This document shows positions 24,378 through 36,526 of a stretch of 64,000 nucleotides of DNA, piece by piece. Below the pieces are notes generated by a model. It was not told the DNA's origin and searched no databases. It saw only the letters and a program-made list of their open reading frames with translations. The stretch is from NCBI GenBank assembly GCA_973895155.1, contig OZ316894.1, positions 7,564,001 through 7,628,000 of the forward strand, written 5' to 3'. Positions within the stretch are counted from its first letter, which is position 1; the number at the start of each line of letters is the position of its first letter. A program made the position numbers and the translations under genes. The stretch comes from Marsupella aquatica (lineage: Eukaryota > Marchantiophyta).

Positions 24378-25319
24378 GTGTGATTGGTATGTAGGCATGT
24401 GGTATGATACATTCTGGTGGTTCATTGTGTGATGGCAAGGTCACTTGTTTGCTTCTAGCTACCCTAGTCTATTTGGTTCTTTGGCTTTCTGGGTTTTCCC
24501 CTTGTTTTCTCCTCTTTATTGGGTCTCTTGCCTTTGGGATCCTATCTGGCTATTTGATTTGGCCCTTAAGTTTGGTATTGCAAATAAAAAAAGCAACAAC
24601 ATATGGTGTATTGGCTAAGTGGCAAATGCCTGTGCACATTGAGCTTATTTACCATACCACGTTAAGCTTGTTTTCCATACCGTCAACAAACCCAATAAAC
24701 TATTCTTTTATATCATGCAGTTCAGTGAGTGTTCTTCCTTCTATGTACCCAGCTCTTGCTGCTTTTTGAATTTTGATGGGCCGGTACCATGACACCTTTT
24801 CGTTCGTAGGCATATATGTGGGTTGATCTGCCTCATCAATCATGCACAATGGCATCTCATCATGACGGTGCCGGTCTCATACTGGCTGAAGAGAAAGTTA
24901 CCGTCTCAGCCTCTCAGGTCATCAGGTGTGTATAGTCACGTAGGGGCGGCTAATAAGTTAGAGTAAAGATCTGAAAAGTTGGTCAATGATTGAGAGTCGA
25001 GAGCAGTGTATTCGTGTTGGGCTCTTTGACTTCCTTCTTACGAGGATTCGGAATGAATTTGTTAACAAATCAAAGCGCTGCAGAATGTGTGTGCAACGAG
25101 TACACTCAACAGGTGAAGCTGAGTGCACTTCATCTGAAGTCAATCCCCACCTCCTCGTGACGAACTTTAGCTGCTTGAGTACTCCACTCTCGCTCTCACC
25201 TGGAAGAATCATGAGCCTTATCCCAACTCAATTTGAGCAATGTGCTGTACTTGCAGGAGACGTGGGGTCCAAATTCCGTGTTCTCCATTTTGCCATTCTT
25301 CCATTTCGCAATTAAGGAG
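24378..25319. other. Intergenic stretch, possible retrotransposon 3' remnant at its left
   Basis: The part 24430-24600 is T-rich with TTTGGTTC/TTCTGGGTTTT words and an A-rich end. It weakly resembles the 3' untranslated region of the retrotransposon at 23.65-23.9 kb. The remainder (24780-25319) shows no recognisable gene; a 109-codon frame at 24986-25315 has no family signal. Confidence 0.35.
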
Positions 25320-25862
25320 GACTTTACAAGAAGTCCGGGGCACTTGGGAGTTTTTTTCACCAAAGCAAACTGGAGGGCCATTGCAGACACTAGTGTCCAG
25401 GGGCTAAAAGCATTTTTTGAATCCTTTTATTGCCCCAAAGGTCTTGTAAAGCCAAGAGCAGCCAATGGTGCCAAATTAATTTACTAAAAGATGGATTGAG
25501 GACCCACTCCACCTGAATGTCACCTAACCTTTGACGAAAGTCTTTCTACATGTGAAAAGAGAAGATGTTATCAAGGACTTGTGGGTCCCTTTTTCATGCA
25601 AATGACTTAAAGTAGAAATGGACCAAGAGGCCATAAGACAAGACCACCAAGAGAGGTGGTCTAAATTCTAGGACAAAAGAGTGCTCCACATAAGCAAATA
25701 TTGGGCCCACTACATTCCATGTAGGATTGGTAACAGGTTAGGTTGAAAGTGCCTCCAACGTTTTGTAAAGTGAACAGCAGCAGTTTCTCCCAAATGGATG
25801 GCCCTGATCATATCTTGGAGTAAAAAAAAAGTGGAAACTGCCCCAAACGTCTTGTAAAGCCA
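25320..25862. mobile_element. Inverted-repeat-bounded element(s), possible nested MITEs
   Basis: The word GACTTTACAAGAAGTCCGGG near 25320 is matched in inverse form near 25430-25456 (CCCCAAAGGTCTTGTAAAGCC) and near 25840-25862 (CCCCAAACGTCTTGTAAAGCC). A weaker copy lies near 25752. This looks like one or two small inverted-repeat transposons sharing an end. Target duplications were not evident, so the exact borders are uncertain. Confidence 0.4.
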
Positions 25863-25869
25863 CCCTAAG

Positions 25870-26570
25870 TTCCAGCCGTTGTTGAGCTGAGAACCTTACT
25901 TCTGCAAGACCTGAATATTCTGATTTAATCTATCTCATCCATTTCTTTCTGTGAGTTGAAAAGCTCAGATTGTGAGGGTTTAGCCTCTTTTGCCTACTGT
26001 AGTTGCTTTAGGTGTTTGTTGGATACAAGGCAGCTTAATATTCAAGTTTTTCACCAAGGTCGGCTAATGCTATTGTGACTGAGAATATGCTAGGAATATT
26101 TATTTTCTAGTTTTCCTGGATTAATTTCTGACCATAAGATCTCCCTAAATTTAAGGCAACCGTCAGATTCTGTCCAATGGGGTATGTGGCAAAGGTGGGA
26201 AAACTGGATAATGAGGACAAAAAACTTAGCTAATTTTTTCCACTAAAAAATCATAGCCAAGAATTCCAGGGAGGTGAAAATACTGAATTGTTTCCACTAA
26301 AAAAACATAGCAAATAATTGTCAGGGAGATTAAATCTGAATTTTTGCCCCTAAGAAAACAAACTAGGTGGGACCTAAATTCTGCTCCCTCCAATCATGCA
26401 AACTAAATTCACGTTCAGCCATTGTGAGCTGACAACCTTTCTGTTGCAAAAACTGATATAATTAAATTTTACTCCCCCTGGTTCAATGAAGGGCTCAGAT
26501 TGTGAGAGTCCAGATCTTTATGTCTACTGTAGTTTCTAGGGGTGTTGTTTTAAATGCCATGCATTGTAAC
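25870..26570 (+). repeat. Diverged direct repeats about 520 bp apart, with an internal tandem pair
   Basis: The segments 25870-26040 and 26395-26565 share GAGCTGA.AACCTT, GCTCAGATTGTGAG and CTACTGTAGTT in the same order. Between them TTTCCACTAAAAAA.CATAG is repeated at about 26238 and 26290. No coding potential. Confidence 0.55.
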
Positions 26571-27019
26571 AATTTTAAGAAGCTGGGCTTCCTTCTTGCA
26601 CCAGGCTTTCTTTTTGGTGGGAGTCGAGAACCTTCCCTATTTTGGCTAAAATTTTCCAGGTTTGAGATTTCTTTAGCCAGTCTCACAAAGTCACAGGGCC
26701 TACTAGTCACAATCTGACAGCTCTCCTTAAATCTAGGTATAAAATAAATGTTGGAAATTTAAATAGAGAATATTCTTGGCATCTCTTTGCTTTACATAAA
26801 ATAACATTAGCCACCATATATGGCCTTCAAGTACAAAACCCTTACAATAACAAAACCCTTAAACTACCCTGTCTCGCACCCATCCTCAATTTTGCTGCAT
26901 TTCAGGTATTATTTTGATGGTTTGAACAGCCTTCCTTTGAATACATCCTGGTGGGTTATTTAGCAATAGGATTTGAATTTTCTCTCTACATATAATCAAG
27001 TCTACCTCATGCAACATGA

Positions 27020-27500
27020 TCAGAGTCACTTCTTGGGGGCATATTTTGTTCTTACACATGTGGGAAGCCTAGTGAGGACAAGGGGTCGATCTTCTTTAAT
27101 TTGGTGTATTATGTGGAGAGAGACAAAAAAAATTATTCATGCTACTATATATCAAGGGCGCTACAGCCCAAGCCTTCTCTAGGATTTTGATACAGGTGAG
27201 GTAGGAGGTGGTGCTTGATTTTGCCTTGTACTTGACCCTAGGGATTACTCCTTAATCTTACCATGGTACAAGATGACATGTGTACGTTTGCAAATGTTGT
27301 GATGGCCAAAACCTCTGTGTACCAATCATTAAGATAGCGGCATCAGGCGCAAAGGACAGCAACAATGGCAGCAAAGGCAAAGAAAAAGGCAAAGAAAATA
27401 AGTATGTAGCACAAGGGTCATCAAATAGCTTGCCATGATTGAGATGTTGGGATGCTTCTTCATCAGTTGGATAGGCTCCTTGGGCAGCTCAAGACACTCA
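27020..27500 (+). mobile_element. Decayed internal fragment of the 20-24 kb retrotransposon family
   Basis: Nucleotide alignment by eye matches 22.96-23.42 kb of the longer copy. Shared words are TGTGGGAAGCCT at about 27059, GAGGTAGGAGGTGGTGCT near 27198, CTTACCATGGT near 27258, and GATAGCTTCC.GCC-like sequence near 27425. The block runs from the CCHC cluster into the endonuclease-like domain. Many indels and stops are present, so it is an old dead copy. Confidence 0.65.
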
Positions 27501-27576
27501 ATCTCAGGACACTTATGCTACCATTCTCATGACACTCGTGCTACCATTTTCCTGTATTAATTCTCCTAGGTATATG

Positions 27577-28599
27577 CTTGATGGGACCCCTGCCAAAAGA
27601 GATTAAGGTGATAGGCCCTTATCAAACTCTTGTTACAAACTAGGCCCCCGCTGACACTTTTGTGTCAAATGTTATTGTAAAGTTCCAACAAGGAGTTTAA
27701 GTTTGATATTATCATCAATAAGAACTACAGTAAAATTTAGAGTCAAACCAAATTAACTGCATGACAAACTACACGATTGGGGGAACTACGGAGTAGTGGC
27801 AGCCGTCCAGCGAACTGCAAGTTCCTAAGTGAAGACAATATGATTCATGTCTTCAGGTTTGAATTTTTACCAAATTGTGCGTCTTTTGGTTGCTTCACCC
27901 AACCTATGCACAAGGTTTGCATAATGTTTTGAAGTTTCTCTTTGTTTTTTTGTCTGAGTATGGAATGAATCCTTTACATTTGGCCATATATTGGTCCCTA
28001 TTGCAATGTTAAAATTGTCCAACAGAGATGTTGTCTTCTCACATCTAGACCCCAAATTTGTCAAAGTATGGAAGGAACTGAGTATCCCTTGTTACAATTT
28101 TGAAAAATTGTCTAAGTGTGAAACAAAAATGCCATGTAGTCAATCATAACGGGAAAATTTGGCTAGCTTGCAAGAACTAGACTAAATGTTTAAAGTAAAT
28201 GTTATACAAACCTGCTAACATGTAGCAGTGGATCCCCTAGACTTTGTAATCATGTGAAGAGATGATCCATTATGTCTGATCCCCTAGAACTTTAGAATCA
28301 TGTGAAGGCATATAAGTCATTATGTCTTCAAGCATAGACCTACTCCCGGTGGATTGTGACACGGTGTACAATAGATTGCAATGAGAAATGTACGGTTAAC
28401 CATGCAATTAGGCATCACATAAAAACCATGTGTACAGAACCTATGTAAAGTGCCTAGTTTGTAACAACATTAAACCATGTGTACAAAACCTATGTAAAGG
28501 GCCTAGTTTGTAACAACATTTTTGTGGGGGGCCTAATTGTAAAAAAAGTTAATTAAGGGGCCATAAGGTAAATTAGTTTTGACAAGGGTCCCATCAAAA
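27577..28599. mobile_element. Long-TIR element about 1.0 kb, copy 1
   Basis: The left end (27577-27650) and the reversed right end (28525-28599) align over about 75 bp: both have GATGGGACCC, then TGCCAAAA/TGTCAAAA, GGCCC and a TAGGCCCCC-like border. The interior has no ORF of note. A second element with related ends is at 57223-58461. Both also share a palindromic GACACTTTTGTGTC inside one end. Long terminal inverted repeats suggest a non-autonomous Mutator-like element. No clear 9-bp target duplication was seen. Confidence 0.5.
28425..28522 (+). repeat. 49-bp tandem duplication
   Basis: Copies start at 28425 and 28474 and share ACCATGTGTACA.AACCTATG and GCCTAGTTTGTAACAACATT. They sit just inside the right end of the long-TIR element. 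Confidence 0.8.
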
Positions 28600-28617
28600 C
28601 ATATACATCCTAATCAA

Positions 28618-28734
28618 GTCACAGAGAAATCACCCAAACCCCAAACACCAGTCAGAGAGAAATCACCCAAACCCCAAACACCGGTCAGAGAGAAATCACG
28701 CAAACCCCAAAACACCGGTCAGAGAGAAATCAAC
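28618..28734 (+). repeat. 33-bp minisatellite, about 3.6 copies
   Basis: Units start at 28618, 28651, 28684 and 28718, each beginning GTCAGAGAGAAATCA (CACAG in the first), followed by C.CAAACCCCAAACACC. There are no spacers, so this is a simple tandem array. Confidence 0.85.
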
Positions 28735-28739
28735 TAAAT

Positions 28740-29736
28740 CAACTCCTAAGGAGCAACCCGGGAATAACAAAAACCAATGTCAGAACATCAGAAACTCATA
28801 AATGTGCAGCTAAAAACCTGCAGGACACGACACACAAGCAGAAATAGACTAAAGCCGGGGACCCACTTCAGTCGAAGTGACATTGGTGAGCTTTGACCAA
28901 AGACCATGATTCTAAAATGGAGATTGAGAGATTCTACTAGTAAAAAACTGACGTATCGACTCGTATTGTGAATCAAACAATATCGTTTTGTACTTTCAAA
29001 CAATATAATAGCTCGGGGAACACATTATAGTAAGTCCGGGTAGTGATCCAAGACCATCTCTGATCCGTCAGTCATTTAGACACCGCGTGGTGTGCCCAGT
29101 GAGTAAGTGAGTGAGTTACAGTGCTCCATTGGGAAGCGTGAACAGTCTGAGAAGCCGCAATTAGGAGGTCAAGAGTCAAACTCTCTGTCAAACAGTCGAG
29201 AGGATCCAATCCATACAAAATTACCGAAGTGGAAAGGGACTGCAATTGCAGGTCTGAAGCGAATCCGAATGAAAAACAAGCTTCTTACGTCATGGGTTTA
29301 TCATAAGAAAATCTGATGATGTCACAAGAAGCAGTATTGGGAGTTTACAAATGTCAATCGCCACCAAAATGTGAGGGAAATTCGTTGAAAAAACTGGTTT
29401 ACCTTGAAACGAACGCTAAATGCCTTATGGAGAAATCGTGACGGGCCAGCCAGCGAGAACCAGTGTGGAAGGTTAGTTCTCAGGAGGAGGCAAAATGCAA
29501 GTGGATTGTGATCTCGGCCACGCAGGAGTTCAGTCACTGTGCTTTCCTCCAGCTGCCATTGCAGAGGTTCAAATAAGAAGCATTTCTTTCTGCGTTCACT
29601 CTTGTTGCAGACAGGTTCATTGATTGTCGTTTGATACTTTGGGAGAGAGAAGGGCTGGTTTTATCATCAGTTGAATCAATCGAGGCGCAACAGTCAAACA
29701 TTGTCAGGGAGAAGGGCCGGCGATCCTGACGACGAT
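28740..29736. other. Spacer and 5' leader upstream of the LURP-one-related gene
   Basis: No coding family. The final few hundred bases should contain the promoter and 5' untranslated region of the gene that starts at 29737; no TATA box can be assigned with confidence. Confidence 0.4.
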
Positions 29737-30916
29737 ATGGACGACACGGAGGGAGTAGAGGGCATGGGGATACCAGCCCCTGTGGGCTCGGTTTACTGTT
29801 TGGCCCATGAGGCACAGCTGACAGTGAAGCACAAGCTGTTATCACTACCCTGCGGCCGATACAGAATCAAAGATGGGGAGGGAAGTCTTCTGTTTGACGT
29901 GAAATGCAAAGACCCCTTCAACTGGCGCAAAAAGCGAGTCCTGCACGACCAGTCCGGGCAACCTGTGCTTCTCGTGAAGAGCATGGTATGACTCTAGCTC
30001 TGCATTCCATCCCAGGGGAGCTGAATGATCGATTGTGCTGAAATTGCAGGAATGCAGTTGTTTTAAGGCTTCTTTTGTTCTGTTATTTGGATACTTCTAA
30101 TGCTGATAGTTAGCCTAAGAAGTAAAACTGTAACAGTGGCCGAATTTACATCACAAGTGGGCCGCTTACCGTGGGGACGATGAGATAGACGCCAAACTCC
30201 TCTTCACCATTCAAAAGTCAGCTCTCTTTCAGTTCACACCATCCTTCGATGTTTTTCTCCCCACCAACAAGGACCATTCCAGGCCAGACTTCACTGTGGA
30301 AGGGGAGTTTTTCCATACTCTCTACACAGTTCTCTACAACGGCACACCCATCGCCAAGGTGAAGATCGATAGCCTTTTTCGCTTAAACAGTTATCTTTCC
30401 TTCTTGTGATCTTCAGATAAGCGACCATGGTCTTGCTGGGAAGTGTCACATTTCTATTTTTCGTAGATGATCTTTTGGGTTCTGAAAGCTTCTCGGTTGG
30501 CCAATTTCCTCTGTATCGGCGAGTTCCCTGGAACCTACTCCAGTAAGAGATTGCACAGATTGGGAACTGTTTAATTACAGGGATTCCGCATCTTGTAAAA
30601 GTATTGCTCTTGTTACCAATGGAGGAGAGGGGTTGCAATTGGAATGAAATGAGTCATTTCTAGTTTTCCATTACGGGATTCTGTGACTATTGCCTTGCGT
30701 ACATTCCTTCATACTCGGAATGCACCGATGGCTCGATTCTAGTAAAGGTTTGAGAACTAACTAGCTGGGAATCTTGGTTTGCTATGCTTGAAATTAATGC
30801 AGGCAAAGAAGATTTGCTTCTCAACAAAGCATATCCTGACAATCTACCCGGGAGCAGATCGCGCTTTCATCTCTGCTCTCGTCATTGTTCTGTGCAGCCA
30901 GTGTGGAAGAAAATAA
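29737..30916 (+). CDS. LOR: LURP-one-related (LOR/tubby-like fold) protein
   Basis: Three exons join in phase 0: 29737-29985, 30158-30358 and 30803-30916, giving 187 residues, close to the family's usual 190-220. The ATG at 29737 is the first in frame. Exon 1 holds the first beta strands (LTVKHKLLSLPCGRYRIKD, LLFDVKCKD, VLHDQSGQPVLLVKS). Exon 2 opens with the family hallmark W.AYRGDD and has DVFLPTNKD and PDFTVEGEFF. Exon 3 has LTIYPGADRAFISALVIVL, the conserved C-terminal 'PG.D.AF..ALV' strand and helix. LURP1 relatives adopt a tubby-like barrel; Arabidopsis LURP1 contributes to basal defence, but most members have unknown function. No transmembrane or signal segment is evident. AATAAA-like sequence overlaps and follows the stop. 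Family assignment is firm, the role is not. Confidence 0.88.
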
Positions 30917-33900
30917 AAATAATGAAGCTAATGCAAGAGTACTAATGGAGATGGGAAACAAGAAATTGCATCAAACACTCCAAATTGGGTTGCCCTCACT
31001 ATGACGAAATATTGTCCTCTGTTAAGTTTTCCAGAGCCAAATGAAGCACCTTGAAGTTTCTGATATTCACTGACACTAGGGTTTGGTATCATTTTCTCTC
31101 TAGTGTACTAGGACTTTTTGTACTTCTTGTAATAACTTCTAGGGTGAGAGAATATAGATAGAGGTTGGTTTGAAAGTTTGAGAAGCTCGGGATAGATTTT
31201 AGTCAGTAGACCCTTTTAACTTCACAACAAAACTGTAAGTTGTACATATTGTTTTGTGATATATTATTATATATGAGTGAACTTGATTGAAACTTGCAGT
31301 CAATTTGCGACTTGGTTCAATTTAAAGGGTCATTCTCAGCTTGACGGTTCTGTTTGTTTGGGAGGGGTTTGTAGAACATCGGTGGGATCTATGTTGGGCT
31401 GGAGCTTTAAAGTAAATTTGAATTTGCTAGAGACAGTGTATGTAAACCATTATAGCAATTCAAGCAGAACCGCGGCAAAGGAGTAGAAGCTGACCATACA
31501 TTCCTTCTGTGATTACTATCATCACGAGGCTTTCCTGAACAAGAACCCATAAAGACGGCAATCGCCCTCACCCTGAAAAATAGGCTCTGTGGAGTTTTTA
31601 GAGTGTATGTATTGTCAAAATTAATATGAAATCTGCTCCTGAATCCGAGAGAATTACAATCTGTTAATGCAAATCATAGTTGAAACAATCGAGAACGACC
31701 TCTGCTTCATGGGAGTCCTATGATCTACACTTTCAGGAAAGCAATATTACATTATTCGTATCCACGTGAGACCTGTGGGCCCCTCAATAGAATAACCTTC
31801 CGGTTGCGGGATGAGTTGAGTCACCATAGTGCCTTTCCAGACCAATCTGATTGCAAACATACTCTTGGCCTGATCTACCAACCCCGTTAAGAGATTGGTT
31901 TGAGTCACCGTAGAGCCATTCCCGACCAATCTGAAAGCACAAACTCTCTCGTCCTGATCTACCAACCCACGCAGGCAATGCTGCTGATCGCGACCTAAGC
32001 TTGATGAATCTTTTTAGTTGTCTTTCAATTCAAGTTTCTGTTTTTGCCTATGTATAAAATTTGTATTGGAAAACATGGAGTTCACTCTTTCTAATGTATT
32101 TAGTAAAGTTCTATTTACAGGGCATTGTGTCCTATAATGCGCCGGACAACCAGAGCTTCGCATCGAGTATCGAGTTTTAAGGGGCTATTATTGCCCATAA
32201 TGCTCTAGCGACATGACCTTAATACGCTTGAATGCACGAGAGATTTTTATATTTAGTACTTCTGAAAATCGACTAGAATTTTTGAAAATGAGCTAATCCA
32301 AATCTTTGCTGTGTATTCTTCCAAGTATGCCCTAAAAATACATGAGAATGAAAATACATAGAGAAAATAAAATAGCTAAGGGCATTAAGGTGAAGAATTC
32401 ACCATTGCAGCCATCGCTATGATTTACACGTGCGCTGCTTTCAAATCGTCACTCACACCTTCCGCCTTCTTTTGGGAGGTAACCCTTGCATTTTCAGATT
32501 GGCTCCAGGAGCCATTTTTGCTTTTTATTCTGTTGTCCAGAACGCCAAATTGGGACAGAGACTTACAGGTTTGGGACGGCCGTGGTAAGATGTTTGAAGA
32601 AGACGAACTCGGGCTTCATGAGCTTCCCCTGATAGTCAGTAAAATGCTTCAGAACATTTTCTTCGGTCCAACTCCCTTTCTCTCAACACCCGAGTAAACT
32701 CCAAATTCACAACTGGTCTAAACAGAGTTCAATGTGCAACAGCTCTAACAGCAAATTGTCACTTTAAAAAACATTTCTATCTGCTGTTTCTGACTCTCTT
32801 TCGGGGCAATCTCCAGTGGCAGTATGATCGGTTCCTTCAGGGCTTTTGACAAGTTATCATGTAGGTCTAACTACGGAATTCGAGGACAGTCCCAGCTGCC
32901 CAAAGACATTTCGCAAACGTTGATGATATTAATGGAGAGAAAAAGGACCAATGTTGATGAAGTTAACGGTTCCGCAAGCCATGTACAGTAAATATCCCTG
33001 TGAATGAAGGACACATGCGTTTCAGCTACAGCACAGTACCTGCTGCACAGGAAACTACAGTCCACAGCTACAAGATCAGATATGCCTGCCTAGTTAAAGC
33101 TGTCCCGAGATTCATGCTGGGTAAGTATTGCGATGGGCGGTTTGCTCGCTGTCTTCCCCACATGATTTGGCATCGTCATGCAGCGACAATGCGTCGCTGT
33201 TGCATTGGCCGCCAGGGAAGACACGACATGGCCATTTTGTCCGGGTACACACGACGCAAGAGCGTTTGCTACTCTTGGTCCTCTCTGAGGAGCTCAAAGT
33301 GGTACGGTCGTACTGTATCGAGAGCGCACATAGTCACATACAGCGCAGCTGCAGGGCCGCACAAAAAGTTGCAGAAGCCACCTACCAGGCCCCCTCGTGC
33401 TCTTGCTGGTAGAGCCGCTTTCGCTTCGGTGCTTCAGGTTGCCTCGTCCCAACAACCGCATCCCCCACTCTCTTGGCCCTCGTGCTGCCATCTCTTTCCC
33501 AGCACGACAAGCTCAACGGAGAGAATGGGATCTAGATGGATCTCCTGTTCTCCCAGGCCTACTCTTTTCCGCCGTTACCGGCCAGAGCTTGCTGGATGCG
33601 TAGTATCGCTTGCTCGTTGGCATTCCCAGATCCTTGATAGGTTTGGGTTCCCCCTACCCTTGCTATGAGCACCTAGCTCCAGTCAACGGCAGCAACAAAA
33701 AACAAACTATCTCCACTGTGAACAGAGAGACTGATCTTCAACTGGAAGTGAGAACTCTGGAATACTGGCTGGGATAAAGTATTGTTCACCTTAGGAAAGG
33801 ACTGAGTGGTGTACACCGTGACACAATATGCATGACTTTCCGTCCTCGTGGACGCCTGACTCTTCAAGAATGCAGTCATTGTTGCATCTTTTAGAATCTA

Positions 33901-34947
33901 GGTGCGGCCGATGTGTTCCTGAACCACCGGATTGCACTGTCAAACAAAATTCATGGTCTTCTTAAAATAATTTGTCTTTGTCTTACTTTTAATTCACATA
34001 TAACCAACTCCTGGATAAACTTTTTTCGGAGGAGGTTTAGCGACGAGAGCCGAAGAAACCGGGAAACTGGACCATTTTTGACCCGCAGATTCGGTCCACA
34101 GGGTTCTTGCTTGCTTTGAGAGGCATCCCTAATGAAGTAGCCTAAAAATTGCCCTTGCAAAAGAGGTTCATTAGATTTTGTGATTGACTTCAACGAAGTG
34201 TATATAACTCTAGTGGAATGGAATGAAGGTACATTCCTGTCAGGTCCCTGGACATTTAGCATCCTACGCTCTTGCAGAGTCTTCAACTCTCGCACATATC
34301 TAAAGCTTTTGCAGGAAGACTGGACTCTCAGGACGTACATAGCACCTTGTTCGTGGCACCAGATCAAAGCATCCCCAGACACGATCATTGCTCTGTTCTG
34401 AACATTCAACATCCTTTTGTCAGTGAGTACTCTGAATTCTGCTTTTCCTCCTTCACAAATGTATACTAAATAATCCTTCAATCAGTCACTCCGTCAGGAT
34501 GTGTAGCGCCTGGACGTTCACAACATTCATTTGGTCTTAGGCAAAATGGCCTATAGGTTGTAGCCCTGGATAGGAGCCCGTACATGTGGTGATGATAACA
34601 CAGAAGTCCCATATATCGTTGTACAGGAATACCCAGTCTCATAATTGTGGATAGAGCACATCATAGGACAATTTGGAGTCCTAGGCAGTGTGACCGACGG
34701 CATTTTTTAAACATCATTGCTAGTGTGAGGATATGAGTTTCGAGTCCCCTCTATACATTTGGAACTTACACTCATCGCCACATCTCTGAGACGTTCCGAA
34801 TGAGTAGAAGGGATGAAATGCAGTTCCATGAAGGCTCACTGCCTGTGGTGGTAGTCTAATTCACTATCAACTGTTTTAACTCGCTTTGAAGGCTACAATC
34901 GGAGGTGTATGATGTAAGATTTCGAGCTAACGTGATGCGGTTGTTGA
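30917..34947. other. Intergenic region between the LOR and CHIL genes
   Basis: No recognisable gene in 4 kb. Long frames at 33000-33668 (plus, 222 codons) and 33951-34481 (minus, 176 codons) have no family signal and poor protein-like composition. A pair of similar blocks (ACCAATCTGA and CCGACCAATCTGAAAGC) at about 31810-31945 looks like a diverged 85-bp tandem repeat. The last part before 34948 should hold the CHIL promoter. Confidence 0.4.
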
Positions 34948-36526
34948 ATGTGTTGCCATCACAACGCAGTGGCGTCAGAAGGAGTGAAGTTCCCTGCGAC
35001 GATCAGCCCGCCAGCGTCGAGCAAATCTCTCACTCTAATCGGCAATGGTAATATGCTCTGCCTTTCGTTTAGGCGCACTATGACATCTCTCTTCGATCTG
35101 CATCATTTCCGGTTGCAACAGTTTCAGTGGCTGGATTCCTCAATAGCTCTAGCTTTGGAATTATCGGAGAACTGTGAACGATGGTATTCGAAAGTTACTT
35201 TAGAATATTATCGTTGTGAAGGCTGGTCATTCATTTGAAGACGAACTGTAGATATGATGGGGAATGACTACAGCTAACCCAATTAGTGAGTCGATCAGGA
35301 ACTATCTCAATTTTCTCTCATGTTGTTTTCGTGCTTCATTACTGTCGTTGCATTGCAGGCGTCACAGATATGACTATAGAAACCATTTTAGTGAAGTTCT
35401 CGTCCATAGCTGTGTACGTTGAACCAGAGATGGCGAAGCATCTGCAAGCTTGGAAAGGCAAGCCGACTTCTGAGCTTGTCGCAATGGGCAGTTCCTACTT
35501 TTCTGACTTCGTCGACGGTACCGAGCAATCTTATTCCCTTGAAGTTTTTATGATCATTGATGTCTATATTTTGCACTAGAAAACCTGACCTGCCCACTTG
35601 CTAGAAATGAGACTTTCGATACTTAACTGGAGGTTTGTCTGTGCAATTGCAGCTCCTGTACAAAAGCTAGTAATAGTCAGGATCGTCAAGGGAATTCGCG
35701 GGTCCGCATATGCAGGTGGGTTGGAGTCCTCCATACGTGACCGGCTTGCATACGATGATAAGTACGAGGAAGAAGAAGAGGAAAATCTGGAAGAGTTAGT
35801 GAAGTATATAAGCACCCATAATCTACCGGTCGGCTCCAGTATTTACTTCCATTGGCCCTCCCCCTCTGTCGTCCAGGTTCGCTTTCGTACCTTCTCCTAA
35901 TTTCAATTGCATGGTTCTTTGAATCCATCAAATCCTTTCCCCGATAGGAAATCTTTCACTCTAGGACTGTCCAGTGATCTGGGGTGATGAAAACTACAAC
36001 TAAATTATGTGGTAGTCCTCTAATTCGCGTATCCTTCGCCCCGAATGTACTTCTGCATGTCAGTTTGCGATATTTAAATGTCGACAAGTTCCCCCTTTCC
36101 GCACGCGACCTGATTCGCCACTTTGGAAGGTCATTTTGTCGCTCTACAATACTCAATTTAAAACAGGAACCCTCAATCTCCCCAACTGCGTCGTCGTCAT
36201 GAAACAATGATAACTAGTTGTGCAAGTCGGCAATCTGAGAAGCCAAAGTTGCCTCGTGTCTAACTACTCTATTATGCTTTAGAGCTTGCGAATAATGTCA
36301 CTGCGGATAATTAGTACATTTGGTTTTCTGTCAGAACTTGACGCTAATCTTGGACGTCTGGCATTGGCAGGTGACTGTTTCTCCTGATGAATCGATTCCT
36401 TCGCAATCCGGTAACTCAACTGAAAACGAAAATATCGCCAAGTTTCTTCTACACTGGCTGATCGGTGAGAATGCTGTCTCAGAATCGACTGCCTTGTCCA
36501 CCGCAGAGGGAGTTGCTGCCTTGTGA
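34948..36526 (+). CDS. CHIL: Chalcone isomerase-like protein, type IV (CHIL)
   Basis: Four exons join in frame: 34948-35047, 35359-35517, 35653-35876 and 36371-36526 (212 residues). Introns are GT-AG with phases 1, 1 and 0. The fold is clearly chalcone isomerase: EGVKFPATISPP at residues 11-22, VKFSSIAVYVEPEMAKHLQAWKGK at 45-68, APVQKLV near 87, and a C-terminal ENENIAKFLLHW helix. Features of the type IV group are G-V-T-D at 34-37 and the acidic DDKYEEEEEENLEEL stretch. Numbering coincides with Medicago CHI: Arg36 is Thr, Thr48 is Ser, Tyr106 is kept and Asn113 is Ser. Loss of the Arg and Asn argues against catalysis. Type IV CHIL proteins bind chalcone synthase and raise flavonoid yield by improving its specificity. 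The start ATG is the first in frame and gives the expected N-terminus. Three UGT genes lie 7-28 kb downstream. Confidence 0.9.

Noticed and set aside
28618-28734. Regular repeats resembling a CRISPR array
   Set aside because: Units are contiguous with no unique spacers, and the host is clearly a plant.
33000-33668. 222-codon plus-strand ORF as a gene
   Set aside because: Composition is unlike a folded protein, no domain or splice partner was recognised, and overlapping frames on both strands are equally open.
33951-34481. 176-codon minus-strand ORF as a gene
   Set aside because: Contains a repeated RMLNVQ word from a small local DNA repeat and no known domain. A frame of this length is possible by chance in 64 kb.
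34948-36526. Catalytic chalcone isomerase (type I or II)
   Set aside because: Positions equivalent to Arg36 and Asn113 are Thr and Ser, and the type IV acidic stretch is present.
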